Shown: positions 9,339 to 17,210 of the stretch, piece by piece
How positions within the stretch are numbered: the stretch's first letter is position 1
How the letters are laid out: each line of letters begins with the position of its first letter
Origin: an uncultured SAR86 cluster bacterium
GTDB lineage: Bacteria; Pseudomonadota; Gammaproteobacteria; Magnimaribacterales; D2472
NCBI GenBank assembly: GCA_902512655.1
Contig: CABXJR010000001.1
Location: forward strand, 1 to 51,895
Length of the DNA: 51,895 nucleotides
Direction: 5' to 3'
Program-made: the position numbers and the translations under genes
Notes under the pieces: generated by a model
Told to the model about the DNA's origin: nothing
Database searches by the model: none
What the model saw: the letters and a program-made list of their open reading frames with translations, nothing else

Positions 9339-9935
9339 ATGTTAAAAGATAGATTTAGAAAATTCCTTCCAGTTATTGTAGACCTTGAAACTGGAGGTTT
9401 TGACTCAAAAAAAAATGCAATATTAGAAATAGCTATTCAATTAATTGATCAAGAAAGCTCAAAGTTAATTTTGGGAGATTCCTATAGGTATCATATAAAA
9501 CCATTTGAAGGGCTTAAAGTAGAAAAAGAAGCCTTAGAATTTCTTAGGTTAGATTTGAATCATCCATTAAGAACTGCCGTTGAGGAAGAATATGCCCTAA
9601 AAGAATTTTTTAAAATTATAAATACACAAAAATCAAAATATGATTGCTCTAGAGCAATTCTAGTTGGTCATAATGCATTTTTTGATCACAGCTTTCTATT
9701 AGAAGCATGTGATAGAAATAATATTAAAAAATCTCCCTTCCACCCTTTTTCGCTAATTGATACAGTTAGCTTAGGTGCTTTAGCAACAAAACAAACTGTT
9801 CTAGCAAGAATATGCAAAGAGTTAGGCATAACTTATGACAATGATGAAGCTCATAGCGCAGCATATGATGCAAGGGTTACTGGAGAGGTTTTTTGCAAAA
9901 TCATCAATGACTATGATTCTTTCAATGGTATTTAA
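9339..9935 (+). CDS. rnt: Ribonuclease T
   Basis: 198 residues. A DEDDh 3'-5' exoribonuclease that trims tRNA 3' ends and stable RNA. The motifs are VDLETGGF (DE of Exo I), VGHNAFFDHSF (Exo II) and EAHSAAYDARVTGE (Exo III, HxAxxD). The length and the phrase PVIVDLETGGF are specific to RNase T rather than DnaQ. The stop region overlaps the convergent MBL-like gene by 4 bp. Confidence 0.93.
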   Translation: MLKDRFRKFLPVIVDLETGGFDSKKNAILEIAIQLIDQESSKLILGDSYRYHIKPFEGLKVEKEALEFLRLDLNHPLRTAVEEEYALKEFFKIINTQKSKYDCSRAILVGHNAFFDHSFLLEACDRNNIKKSPFHPFSLIDTVSLGALATKQTVLARICKELGITYDNDEAHSAAYDARVTGEVFCKIINDYDSFNGI

Positions 9936-10657
9936 ATGCTGAGTGAGTCTCCTGCTTCCCTGCAAACAGATGATAAGAGTTCAGTCTGTAAATAAGATTC
10001 TTTAACGCTAAGTATGTAGCTAATTAGTCCTTTTGTTCTACTTGGCGCAATACCTGTTGAAATAAAATACTTTGCTTTTAAAGTCGATTGTGCTGATTTT
10101 GCTTGCTCTAAATCCATTGAAACTTGAACAAGACCAAAAACCTTTACCCTATCCACAGTCATAATACAGGCTTCAACCTCTTCAATTCTAGTATTCAAAT
10201 TAAACATATGTGATTCGTGAAAAAGCTTTGATTTTCCATCTTCTAAAGAATAGGCAAATGTAGTCGTATGGTATGGTTTTCCAGCTTGATAAATTGTTAA
10301 TCTAAGTGATCCTAGTTCATACGACTTATTTATTTGAACAACAGTTATATTCTCAAATCCATTCTTAATTAAAACTTTTGAAGCTTCGTGCGTTGTAAAA
10401 ATCTCTACATCTTTCCTAAATAGATTTAAAGAGTCCAAATCTAAATGATCAGAGAAATGAGCAGTAATAATTATATGGGTAACTTGATTAACTAAGTTAT
10501 TTTTTATTAAATAAGACTCATCTGATGCGCTTCTGTGCAACAACCAATTTAAACCTGGAAAAACCTGTTTTTTCGTTAGCCAAGGGTCAACAACAACCAA
10601 ATCCCCTTCATTGGAATAAACCCATGACTGGTAATCATCTCCTCTAATAATTTGCAT
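9932..10657 (-). CDS. MBL-fold-like protein with degenerate metal-binding motif
   Basis: 241 residues. The layout (GDLVVVDPWLTK at the N-terminus, then strand-helix repeats) resembles UlaG-like metallo-beta-lactamase-fold hydrolases. The motif that should read HxHxDH is ITAHFSDHLD, so only the Asp-His pair is in register. A later His-rich segment (AGKPYHTTT, LFHESH) is present. It may bind fewer metals or none. The gene begins 38 bp from a perfect Fur-type palindrome shared with the divergent bacterioferritin gene. Substrate unknown. Confidence 0.6.
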   Translation of the reverse strand: MQIIRGDDYQSWVYSNEGDLVVVDPWLTKKQVFPGLNWLLHRSASDESYLIKNNLVNQVTHIIITAHFSDHLDLDSLNLFRKDVEIFTTHEASKVLIKNGFENITVVQINKSYELGSLRLTIYQAGKPYHTTTFAYSLEDGKSKLFHESHMFNLNTRIEEVEACIMTVDRVKVFGLVQVSMDLEQAKSAQSTLKAKYFISTGIAPSRTKGLISYILSVKESYLQTELLSSVCREAGDSLSI

Positions 10658-10694
10658 ATATCTATAATTTCATAAATAAGAATAAATACCATAC

Positions 10695-10709
10695 TGATAA
10701 TGATTATCA
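10695..10709. promoter_or_regulatory. Perfect 7-1-7 Fur-type operator
   Basis: TGATAATGATTATCA is a flawless 7-1-7 inverted repeat identical to the classical Fur core (TGATAATNATTATCA). It lies between the divergent MBL-like gene (start 10657) and the bacterioferritin gene (start 10793). It is therefore a likely iron-responsive site for one or both. The distance of 38 bp to the MBL-like start would suit direct repression of that gene. The Fur assignment rests on the sequence match; fur itself is not in the window. Confidence 0.8.
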
Positions 10710-10792
10710 TTAAAAAAATACCTTAAATCAGTTCTTTACAAGAAATAAAAAGAGTAATATAGTGAAATTAAATTATATAAATATGAATAAAT

Positions 10793-11233
10793 ATGGAAAT
10801 GAAAGAAATTAATTCAGATGAAGTATGCGATATATTGAACGAAATAATGGAATATGAATTAGCAGGTGTTGTTAGGTACACGCACTCCTCCTTAATGGTT
10901 TCTGGGCCATATAGATTACCGATAGTTACGTTTTTAAAAGATCAAGCGGCTGAATCCATGCTTCATGCACAACAAGCTGGTGAATTACTGGTCGGACTTG
11001 ATGGTCACCCAAGCCTTAAAGTTGCAAAAATAAAAGAAACTCATAGGCATTCAATCAAAGATATCTTAGATGAAGGTCTAGAGCATGAATTGCATGCGTT
11101 AGGTCTGTACAAAAAATTACTATCAAGTGTTGCAGATGCTTCAGTCTATTTAGAAGAATATGCTAGAAGCATGATTGGAGAGGAAGAACAGCATACTCTT
11201 GAGCTTAAAGCTATGTTAAAAGACTTTGGTTAA
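10793..11233 (+). CDS. Bacterioferritin-family ferritin-like protein
   Basis: 146 residues, a four-helix-bundle diiron protein for iron storage or peroxide-linked iron oxidation. Visible ferroxidase-type residues are EYELAGVVRY in helix A, AAESMLHAQQAGE in helix B, EHELHALGLY in helix C and EEEQHTLE in helix D. The helix B segment has ESMLH where classical bacterioferritin has DEMKH, so one ligand is shifted by a residue. That ESMLHA form also occurs in a distinct subfamily, so it need not mean loss of function. A Fur-type palindrome lies 84 bp upstream. Confidence 0.82.
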   Translation: MEMKEINSDEVCDILNEIMEYELAGVVRYTHSSLMVSGPYRLPIVTFLKDQAAESMLHAQQAGELLVGLDGHPSLKVAKIKETHRHSIKDILDEGLEHELHALGLYKKLLSSVADASVYLEEYARSMIGEEEQHTLELKAMLKDFG

Positions 11234-11236
11234 CAT

Positions 11237-11551
11237 TTAAGAGGTAGCTTCTTTGATGATTGTTTGAAGCTCTCCAGCCTCATGCATCTCAGTTATAATA
11301 TCGCAGCCACCTATTAGCTCGTTGCTGACAAAAACCTGAGGGAAAGTTGGCCAATCTGAAATGCTTGGAAGAGTCTTTCTTATATCTTGATTCTCCAAGA
11401 TATCAACATAAGAAAATTCAGCACCGCAATCAATCAATGCTTGGACTGTTTTTGCAGAAAATCCACACTTGGGTTCGTAAGGAGAACCTTTCATATATAT
11501 TAAAATCTTATTCTCTTTAATTTGATCTTTTATTTTATCTTCAATCGACAT
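11237..11551 (-). CDS. grxD: Monothiol glutaredoxin, Grx4 type
   Basis: 104 residues, the normal length for single-domain Grx4. It holds a glutathione-ligated [2Fe-2S] cluster, often with BolA, and delivers clusters to apoproteins. The monothiol active site is PKCGFSAKTVQAL, and the WPTFPQVFV and GGCDIITEM motifs bind glutathione. It is preceded by pdxJ with a one-base stop/start overlap, so it is co-translated with it. Confidence 0.94.
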   Translation of the reverse strand: MSIEDKIKDQIKENKILIYMKGSPYEPKCGFSAKTVQALIDCGAEFSYVDILENQDIRKTLPSISDWPTFPQVFVSNELIGGCDIITEMHEAGELQTIIKEATS

Positions 11552-12306
11552 TAATTCTTCCTTACAGATTCAATATATTTTATTATGGTTTCCTTAAAAC
11601 CAAATTTCAACGCATCTGTGATAATTGCATGGCCAATTGATACCTCATCCAATCTTCCGCATTTAATTAAATGGGGTAGATTATCTAGATTTAAATCATG
11701 GCCAGCATTAATTCCAATCATAGATTTATTTGCAGCAGCAATACATTCAGCAATTTCATTTTTACATAAATCAAAATTTGTAAAATCTTCATCTGCTAAA
11801 AAATTTGCAAATGGGCCTGTGTAAATTTCAACTCGATCAAAGCCAATGCCTGCTGCATATTCAACTGAATTAGTATCAGCATCAATAAATAAACTTGTTC
11901 TTACATTAGAATCTTTGAGTGAATCAATGAAATCTTTTAATTGATCATCTAAAAAGCCTGGTTGCCACCCATGATCTGACGTAATTTGCTGAAGGTCATC
12001 TGGCACTAAGGTAACTTGATCAGGTTTTGTATTAGTACATAATTCTTGAAAACCAATAAATTTTCCTTGAGGGAAGGAGAATGGATTACCCTCTAAATTA
12101 AATTCAATACCATGATCTTTGCAGATTTTAGAGATATCAATTGCATCTTCTGAAGTGGCATGACGGTGATCTGGTCTTGGATGTAGAGTTAGACCATCAA
12201 CACCAAGATCAATACACTTTTTAGCATAATTAATTAGTGAGGGAGAATCATTACCCCGAGAATTTCTAATTAAAGCAATTTTATTAAGATTGACGCTAAG
12301 CTTCAT
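11551..12306 (-). CDS. pdxJ: Pyridoxine 5'-phosphate synthase PdxJ
   Basis: 251 residues. It condenses 3-amino-2-oxopropyl phosphate with deoxyxylulose 5-phosphate to give pyridoxine 5'-phosphate, the last ring-forming step of DXP-dependent vitamin B6 synthesis. The start MKLSVNLNKIALIRNSRG, the active-site block LHPRPDHRHA, VTLVPD, and the C-terminal GINAGHDLNLDNL with SIGHAII are all classic. The gene overlaps grxD by one base. Confidence 0.96.
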   Translation of the reverse strand: MKLSVNLNKIALIRNSRGNDSPSLINYAKKCIDLGVDGLTLHPRPDHRHATSEDAIDISKICKDHGIEFNLEGNPFSFPQGKFIGFQELCTNTKPDQVTLVPDDLQQITSDHGWQPGFLDDQLKDFIDSLKDSNVRTSLFIDADTNSVEYAAGIGFDRVEIYTGPFANFLADEDFTNFDLCKNEIAECIAAANKSMIGINAGHDLNLDNLPHLIKCGRLDEVSIGHAIITDALKFGFKETIIKYIESVRKN

Positions 12307-12320
12307 ACAAAAACAGAGAA

Positions 12321-12749
12321 TTAACCTCTATCTTTAAAATCATCAACATTGATATCAATTGAGCTCACATCATCAGGCTGTGAAATAGACGATTCATTCC
12401 AAAAAGCTCGACCACTCGTAATTTTTCCACTTTCGTTAATAATAAAGTGATCTACAATTGAAATATCCATTCCAGAACTATCATTAATATTTCTAACCTG
12501 CATAACAGCTTTTAGGATACCTTCATTAGAACAAATCACTGTTTCAACATTTGTAGGGTTTATCTCCATTCCATCACTATGTCCAAAATCCCAAAAAGCA
12601 CATATCGCTTCAATTCCATTACAAGGCTCTGCACCTACAGGATCTTCAAATACAGCCTTATCATCCCAAAGGCTTCTGAATAAAGCTTTATCATTATTTC
12701 TGTATGCTAAGACATAATTATCCAACGCTGATTGAACTATTTCTTTCAT
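12321..12749 (-). CDS. SnoaL-like / NTF2-fold protein
   Basis: 142 residues with an N-terminal NTF2-like pattern (LDNYVLAYRNNDKALFRSLW followed by DDKAVFEDPVGAEP), as in ketosteroid-isomerase and SnoaL-like proteins. Many members bind small hydrophobic molecules or catalyse isomerisation or hydration. It is the last gene of a four-gene minus-strand set (KstD-like, SDR, two NTF2-like), which suggests a role in handling cyclic ketone intermediates. No catalytic assignment is possible from sequence alone. Confidence 0.7.
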   Translation of the reverse strand: MKEIVQSALDNYVLAYRNNDKALFRSLWDDKAVFEDPVGAEPCNGIEAICAFWDFGHSDGMEINPTNVETVICSNEGILKAVMQVRNINDSSGMDISIVDHFIINESGKITSGRAFWNESSISQPDDVSSIDINVDDFKDRG

Positions 12750-12757
12750 AGTTATTC

Positions 12758-13243
12758 CTATTTTTTAATTCCCTTATCTTTTAAAAGAATTTTAGTAAAT
12801 TTGTCATCGGGATTAATAGGCGATACTTGTTCCCATATACGATCGTATTCAGAATGTTTAATTAACCATTGATCATTAGTTTTAATGTACCTATCTTCAT
12901 ATAATGCCGTGCCTTGAGTAACGGTAGCTAAATCAAAGTTGTAGAAAATATCTTGAAGATACCATTTCCCAGTAGCCTCAGTCTCTGAAAGAATTTCAAT
13001 TTCTGGATGATGGGCAGTATGCATGGCAGCAGTCTGATTATGAAATGCATGAATTAAGCTTTCTTTGATAGTCTCTTTGCCCTCAGATTCCCATCTATAG
13101 GTACCACCTCGATAATCAATTGTTATATCTTGTGAAAATACATTATCGAGTAAATCAAAATCAGCCATATCTATCGCCCTAAAATATCTATGCTTGAGAT
13201 TTTTGATCTCTTCTATATCAATTAATTTTTGCAGTTTATCCAT
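12758..13243 (-). CDS. SnoaL-like / NTF2-fold protein
   Basis: 161 residues. LQKLIDIEEIKNLKHRYFRA followed by DLLDNVFSQDITIDYRGG is the usual opening of SnoaL_4-type domains, which also include small subunits of ring-hydroxylating dioxygenases. A His-containing segment (HAFHNQTAAMHTAHHPEIE) lines the expected pocket. It sits 5 bp from the SDR stop and 8 bp before a second NTF2-like gene. Function inferred only from context: isomerase, hydratase or binding protein for oxidised cyclic substrates. Confidence 0.72.
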   Translation of the reverse strand: MDKLQKLIDIEEIKNLKHRYFRAIDMADFDLLDNVFSQDITIDYRGGTYRWESEGKETIKESLIHAFHNQTAAMHTAHHPEIEILSETEATGKWYLQDIFYNFDLATVTQGTALYEDRYIKTNDQWLIKHSEYDRIWEQVSPINPDDKFTKILLKDKGIKK

Positions 13244-13248
13244 GCTAG

Positions 13249-14001
13249 TTATCTCAGATATGCTTGACCCCCATCAAGCATGATAGTCGATCCGGTAATG
13301 TAATTCATGCCATCTGACAGAATATGACAAACGGCCTCCCCAATATCATCTTTGCATTCACCCACCCTGCCTAATGGGATGGTTTTAAGAAATTCGTTAG
13401 CTTCATCTGGATGCTCATTCATCCACCAGTCCATACCGGTTGACTTGGCGAGAGGCATTATACAATTTACTAAAATATTGTCCGGCCCCCACTCGACTGC
13501 AGCTGCCCTCGATAAAGAGCGAATTGACTCTTTTACAGCTGCATAAGCACCGTAAGATTTTGAATCAGGTCTTAAAGCAGAGGAGCTTGCTAGATTAATC
13601 ACTTTTCCACCTCCTTTTAGATAAGGGTGACAAGCCTTCATGAAGCGAAATGTTGCCAGAGGTCCAGAATCCCATCCATTTATAAATGATTCGTCTGTTA
13701 CATCTAAAATATTTCCCAATGGAACTTCTTGAGCATTGTTTACCAAAATATTTAAAGAATTAAACTTTGATAGTGTGGCTTTAATAGATTTGTTAATTGA
13801 TTCATTACATTTAACATCGCATTCAACAGCTATGGCTGAGCCACCGTCTTGATTTATTTGATCAGCAACCGATTCAACTTTTGAAAGAGTTCTACCAACC
13901 AAGCTCACGTTTCCTCCATATGAAGCAATCGCTCGAGCAATACCCTCTCCAACACCTTGTCCGGAGCCTGTAATTAATGCTGTTTTATTAGAGAAATCCA
14001 T
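13249..14001 (-). CDS. Short-chain dehydrogenase/reductase
   Basis: 250 residues from the chosen ATG at 14001 (MDFSNKTALITGSG). A longer frame upstream exists but would run into the KstD-like coding region and adds an unrelated N-terminus. The NAD(P)-binding motif is TGSGQGVGEG, the structural motif is NNAQ, and the catalytic residues are Ser in NLASSSAL and YAAVK. The closing GSTIMLDGGQAYLR is typical of classical SDRs. Two bases separate it from the KstD-like stop. Probably oxidises or reduces a hydroxyl/ketone in the same pathway. Confidence 0.9.
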   Translation of the reverse strand: MDFSNKTALITGSGQGVGEGIARAIASYGGNVSLVGRTLSKVESVADQINQDGGSAIAVECDVKCNESINKSIKATLSKFNSLNILVNNAQEVPLGNILDVTDESFINGWDSGPLATFRFMKACHPYLKGGGKVINLASSSALRPDSKSYGAYAAVKESIRSLSRAAAVEWGPDNILVNCIMPLAKSTGMDWWMNEHPDEANEFLKTIPLGRVGECKDDIGEAVCHILSDGMNYITGSTIMLDGGQAYLR

Positions 14002-14003
14002 AG

Positions 14004-15713
14004 TTAAAAATTTGAACCAGTAATGTGTTTTGCAGCCAAGTAACCAAAAGTCATGGCTGGACCAAGAGTTGAGCCAGGGCCAGGATATGTAGGTAACAAG
14101 GCTGTTGAGCAATTTCCACACGCATAAAGTCCTGGTATCGCTTTACCTTCTTTGTTTATAACTCTTGCATTTGTATCTATTACTAGACCGCCCGCAGTAC
14201 CCATTTCACCAGGATATAGAACCATACAATAAAAGGGTCCAGTTTCTAAAGGAGCAAGACATGGATTTGGTGTAACTGATGGATCGCCGTAATACCTATC
14301 ATAAACACTATCACCACGTTGAAGATCAAGGTCTTTGCCTGATGCAGCATATTCATTAACTTTTGCCTGTGTTGCTAAAAGACCTTCAACATCAATGCCA
14401 GCAACTTCAGCTAGTTCCTCTAATGTCTCACCCTTTGATAAAAAAGATGGTGTCCACCAATCCTTAGGAACAGATGAATCAGGCTGCATAGATGCTTGAA
14501 GAAGAGGTCCGCATGGTCGATTTTTTCTAAATGTGCTATCAAAAATCATATAACATGGAGCACAGGGATTTCCCTCCGCATATTTATCAAACATATCATT
14601 TACAAAGCTGACATAATTTTGGGATTCATTTGAAAATCTTTCACCGTTTTTATTGACGGTAAAATTTCCAGGCATTGATTTATCTACCATTGATAGCCAA
14701 CCTTTATCTTGTCCTGGTACTTTCATAACAGTAGACCACCAACCTGTATCCATTTGATGAGTATCAGCTCCTAATTTTAAAGCAGCTTTTAATGCATCGC
14801 CTGTATTATAAATATTGGCAGCACTCCACTCTATATTAGTGGGCTGAGGTAAATATTTTTCTCTCAAACTTTGATCTTTTTCAAATCCGCCAGAAGCAAG
14901 AATGACACCTTTGTTTGCTTTAATATTTATCTCAATATTATTTTTAGTAGCTTTAATACCAATTACTGAGCCATTTTCATCGATGAGATCAGTCATAGTA
15001 GTTTCAGTCCATAAAACTACATTTCTATCTTTGAGGGATAAAATTAATCGAGCCACACCTGCATTTCCCATAGTCAATCTTCTATCTTTCCAACCCCATT
15101 TAACCCTCATGGATATATCTAAAATATATTTAGTGAATAGTTTTGCAAAGAGAGATTTCCACCCTGGAAGTGCGCCTAACAATAACTGGCCTTCTACTTG
15201 AGTAAAATTCATATTGATTGGCCCCATAGTAAATGCAGTTTGCGGATGCTGTTCCCTGAGTTTCCGAAGATCGTCTCCAAGCTCAGTTCCTTTGATTGGC
15301 TCAGGTTCCATGGACCTATTCCCTGCTTTTCCACCAGGATTATCTGGAAAGTAGTCTGGATAATGAGCTAAATTTCTGTACTTAACTTGTGAATTTTCAT
15401 GAAGATAATCAATCATTTTGGGACCTTCAGAAAGATAAGTTTCCACTAGCTCATCTTTAATTTTTCCTTCAGGTGAAACGCTATTTATATAGTCCCTCGC
15501 ATCTTGATTAGAGTCATCAACATTTTCAGCTTTAGCATACCTGTTATTGGGAATCCACACCCCTCCACCAGAGGTTGCTGAGGTACCGCCAAATTGAGTG
15601 CTTTTTTCTATAACCAAAGTTTTTGCGCCACCATCGTGACTACATAAGGCAGATGTTAAAGCTCCGTTACCAGAACCGATTACAACCACATCAAATTCAT
15701 AATCCCATTTCAT
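14004..15713 (-). CDS. FAD-dependent 3-ketosteroid dehydrogenase-like protein (KstD family)
   Basis: 569 residues, the normal size for 3-ketosteroid delta-1-dehydrogenases and related FAD_binding_2 enzymes. The FAD motif is VVVIGSGNGALTSAL, followed by GGTSATSGGGVWIPNN, which is the KstD-type block. Near the end YPGEMGTAGGLVID and TYPGPGSTLGPAMTFGYLAA correspond to the family's active-site and FAD-binding regions. KstD introduces a C1-C2 double bond into 3-ketosteroid ring A. Other cyclic ketones are possible substrates. First gene of a minus-strand set with an SDR and two NTF2-like proteins, divergent from the nitronate-monooxygenase-like gene. Confidence 0.85.
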   Translation of the reverse strand: MKWDYEFDVVVIGSGNGALTSALCSHDGGAKTLVIEKSTQFGGTSATSGGGVWIPNNRYAKAENVDDSNQDARDYINSVSPEGKIKDELVETYLSEGPKMIDYLHENSQVKYRNLAHYPDYFPDNPGGKAGNRSMEPEPIKGTELGDDLRKLREQHPQTAFTMGPINMNFTQVEGQLLLGALPGWKSLFAKLFTKYILDISMRVKWGWKDRRLTMGNAGVARLILSLKDRNVVLWTETTMTDLIDENGSVIGIKATKNNIEINIKANKGVILASGGFEKDQSLREKYLPQPTNIEWSAANIYNTGDALKAALKLGADTHQMDTGWWSTVMKVPGQDKGWLSMVDKSMPGNFTVNKNGERFSNESQNYVSFVNDMFDKYAEGNPCAPCYMIFDSTFRKNRPCGPLLQASMQPDSSVPKDWWTPSFLSKGETLEELAEVAGIDVEGLLATQAKVNEYAASGKDLDLQRGDSVYDRYYGDPSVTPNPCLAPLETGPFYCMVLYPGEMGTAGGLVIDTNARVINKEGKAIPGLYACGNCSTALLPTYPGPGSTLGPAMTFGYLAAKHITGSNF

Positions 15714-15884
15714 AATATTTATTAATTTTTCTATAAATTGTAACTAATTCACTATAACTCATATGGTATTTTTTAAATAATTATCGTATATCTTTTTTAT
15801 TATTGACAAAATTATAGTAGTTGATGCTCGCATATTATTTTTATAAATGTCTATAATCTAATTTTATAAAAAACGAATAAATAA
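15714..15884. promoter_or_regulatory. Divergent promoter region of KstD-like and NMO-like genes
   Basis: A 171-bp very AT-rich spacer between divergent genes. TATAAT at 15852-15857 lies 27 bp before the start of the plus-strand gene and is a credible -10. TTGACA at 15803-15808 is too far away to pair with it. No clear operator palindrome, RNA gene or terminator is seen. Confidence 0.35.
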
Positions 15885-17015
15885 ATGAAAACTGATATTT
15901 GTAAAAAACTTGGTATTGAATATCCTATTTTTGCTTTTACGCATTGCAGAGATGTTGTTGTTGCGGTTAGTAAAGCCGGTGGAATTGGGGTGCTTGGTGC
16001 TGTAGGTTATTCACCAGAACAATTGAAAGAAGAGCTAGATTGGATCGACGAACATATTGGAGATTATCCATATGGTGTCGATACTGTTATTCCACAAAAA
16101 TATGAAGGTATGGATGAGAAAGATCCAGAGCAATTATTGGAATCATTACAAAAAATGATACCTGATGGTCATAGAGAATTTGTTGAGGGTCTATTATCTG
16201 ATAATGGCGTTCCAAAAGCTCCGGAAACTAATGGCCCTAAAGGGGGGCTCTTGGGATGGACAGAGGCAACGGCTGAACCTCAAATAGAGGAAGCTTTAAA
16301 ACACTCAAATGTAAAATTAATTGCTAACGCATTAGGCACTCCACCTGCTGATATGATTAAAAAAATTCAAGACAAAGGAGTGTTAATTGGTGCATTATGC
16401 GGAAAAATTAAGCAAGCAGTTGCCCATAAAGAAGCCGGACTTGATTTTATAATCGCCCAAGGTGGTGAAGGCGGTGGCCACACTGGTGAAATAGGAAGTA
16501 TTGTTCTATGGCCTCAAATAGTTGATGCGGTAGATGGTTTACCTGTTTTAGCTGCCGGTGGTATTGGAAATGGAAGACAAATGGCTGCTGCAATGTCTAC
16601 TGGTGCTCAAGGAGTTTGGTGTGGTTCTTTATGGCTTGCTGTTGAAGAGGCAGCAGCACAGCCAGCTGAAAAAGACTCATATTTAAATGCTACAAGCGAA
16701 GACACTATTAGAAGTAAAGCTTGGACAGGAAAACCTGCTCGAATGCTAAAAAATAAATGGACCGAAGCGTGGGAAAATCCTGAAAATCCAGATCCGTTAC
16801 CAATGCCTCTTCAAGGAATGATTACTTTTGATGCTATGAGACGAACCTCTATGTATGCTGGTTCAGGCAATACGCAAGATGTTTCTTTTAATGCTGCAGG
16901 TCAAGTAATAGGTCAAGTGCAACAAATTGAATCTGTGAAAGATGTTATTTATAGAATAATTAATGAATATCTTGATTCAGTTGAACGACTAAACTCTTTG
17001 CTCCCAGAAGAATAA
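15885..17015 (+). CDS. Nitronate monooxygenase-like flavoprotein
   Basis: 376 residues, FMN-binding TIM barrel of the 2-nitropropane dioxygenase/NMO family. Opening: CKKLGIEYPIFAFTHCRDVVVAVSKAG-like region with GGIGVLGA; the FMN-phosphate block is AQGGEGGGHTGEIGS, followed by LAAGGIGNGRQMAAAMSTGA. The usual PM(Q/A) after the substrate entry strand is replaced by FTHCRD. Enzymes in this family oxidise nitronates, but many relatives reduce or oxidise other compounds. Divergent from the KstD-like operon. Substrate unknown. Confidence 0.82.
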   Translation: MKTDICKKLGIEYPIFAFTHCRDVVVAVSKAGGIGVLGAVGYSPEQLKEELDWIDEHIGDYPYGVDTVIPQKYEGMDEKDPEQLLESLQKMIPDGHREFVEGLLSDNGVPKAPETNGPKGGLLGWTEATAEPQIEEALKHSNVKLIANALGTPPADMIKKIQDKGVLIGALCGKIKQAVAHKEAGLDFIIAQGGEGGGHTGEIGSIVLWPQIVDAVDGLPVLAAGGIGNGRQMAAAMSTGAQGVWCGSLWLAVEEAAAQPAEKDSYLNATSEDTIRSKAWTGKPARMLKNKWTEAWENPENPDPLPMPLQGMITFDAMRRTSMYAGSGNTQDVSFNAAGQVIGQVQQIESVKDVIYRIINEYLDSVERLNSLLPEE

Positions 17016-17025
17016 TTCCCTTACA

Positions 17026-17208
17026 ATGCTTGAAAATATTTTTTCTGAGTTAAAAGACTTGTTATGGGGCCTTGGTATTATTTCTTTTGCCATAGTTGGA
17101 TTACTAATATTACCGAAGAATTTATCTCATAAACTTGGTCAATATCCGCTAGTCCTAGCGATTATGTTTTGTTCAATTATATATATGGTAATTAAGGTTT
17201 TTAATTAA
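17026..17208 (+). CDS. Small membrane protein, unknown function
   Basis: 60 residues starting 10 bp after the NMO-like stop. Two hydrophobic segments (LWGLGIISFAIVGLLIL and YPLVLAIMFCSIIYMVI) separated by a basic loop (PKNLSHKLGQ) suggest a two-span inner-membrane protein. The position suggests co-transcription with the NMO-like gene. I do not recognise the family. A chance reading frame is possible but the hydrophobic pattern and tight packing favour a real gene. Confidence 0.5.
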   Translation: MLENIFSELKDLLWGLGIISFAIVGLLILPKNLSHKLGQYPLVLAIMFCSIIYMVIKVFN

Positions 17209-17210
17209 AA

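Noticed and set aside
13352-13546. Antisense open frames inside several genes
   Set aside because: They mirror the codon pattern of the real genes, have no ribosome sites or recognisable motifs, and were treated as shadows.
14002-14121. 40-residue N-terminal extension of the SDR frame
   Set aside because: It overlaps the KstD-like coding region and shows no SDR-like sequence; the ATG at 14001 gives the normal start.
15803-15808. TTGACA as -35 of the NMO-like gene
   Set aside because: No -10 lies at suitable spacing; the nearest perfect TATAAT is 43 bp away.
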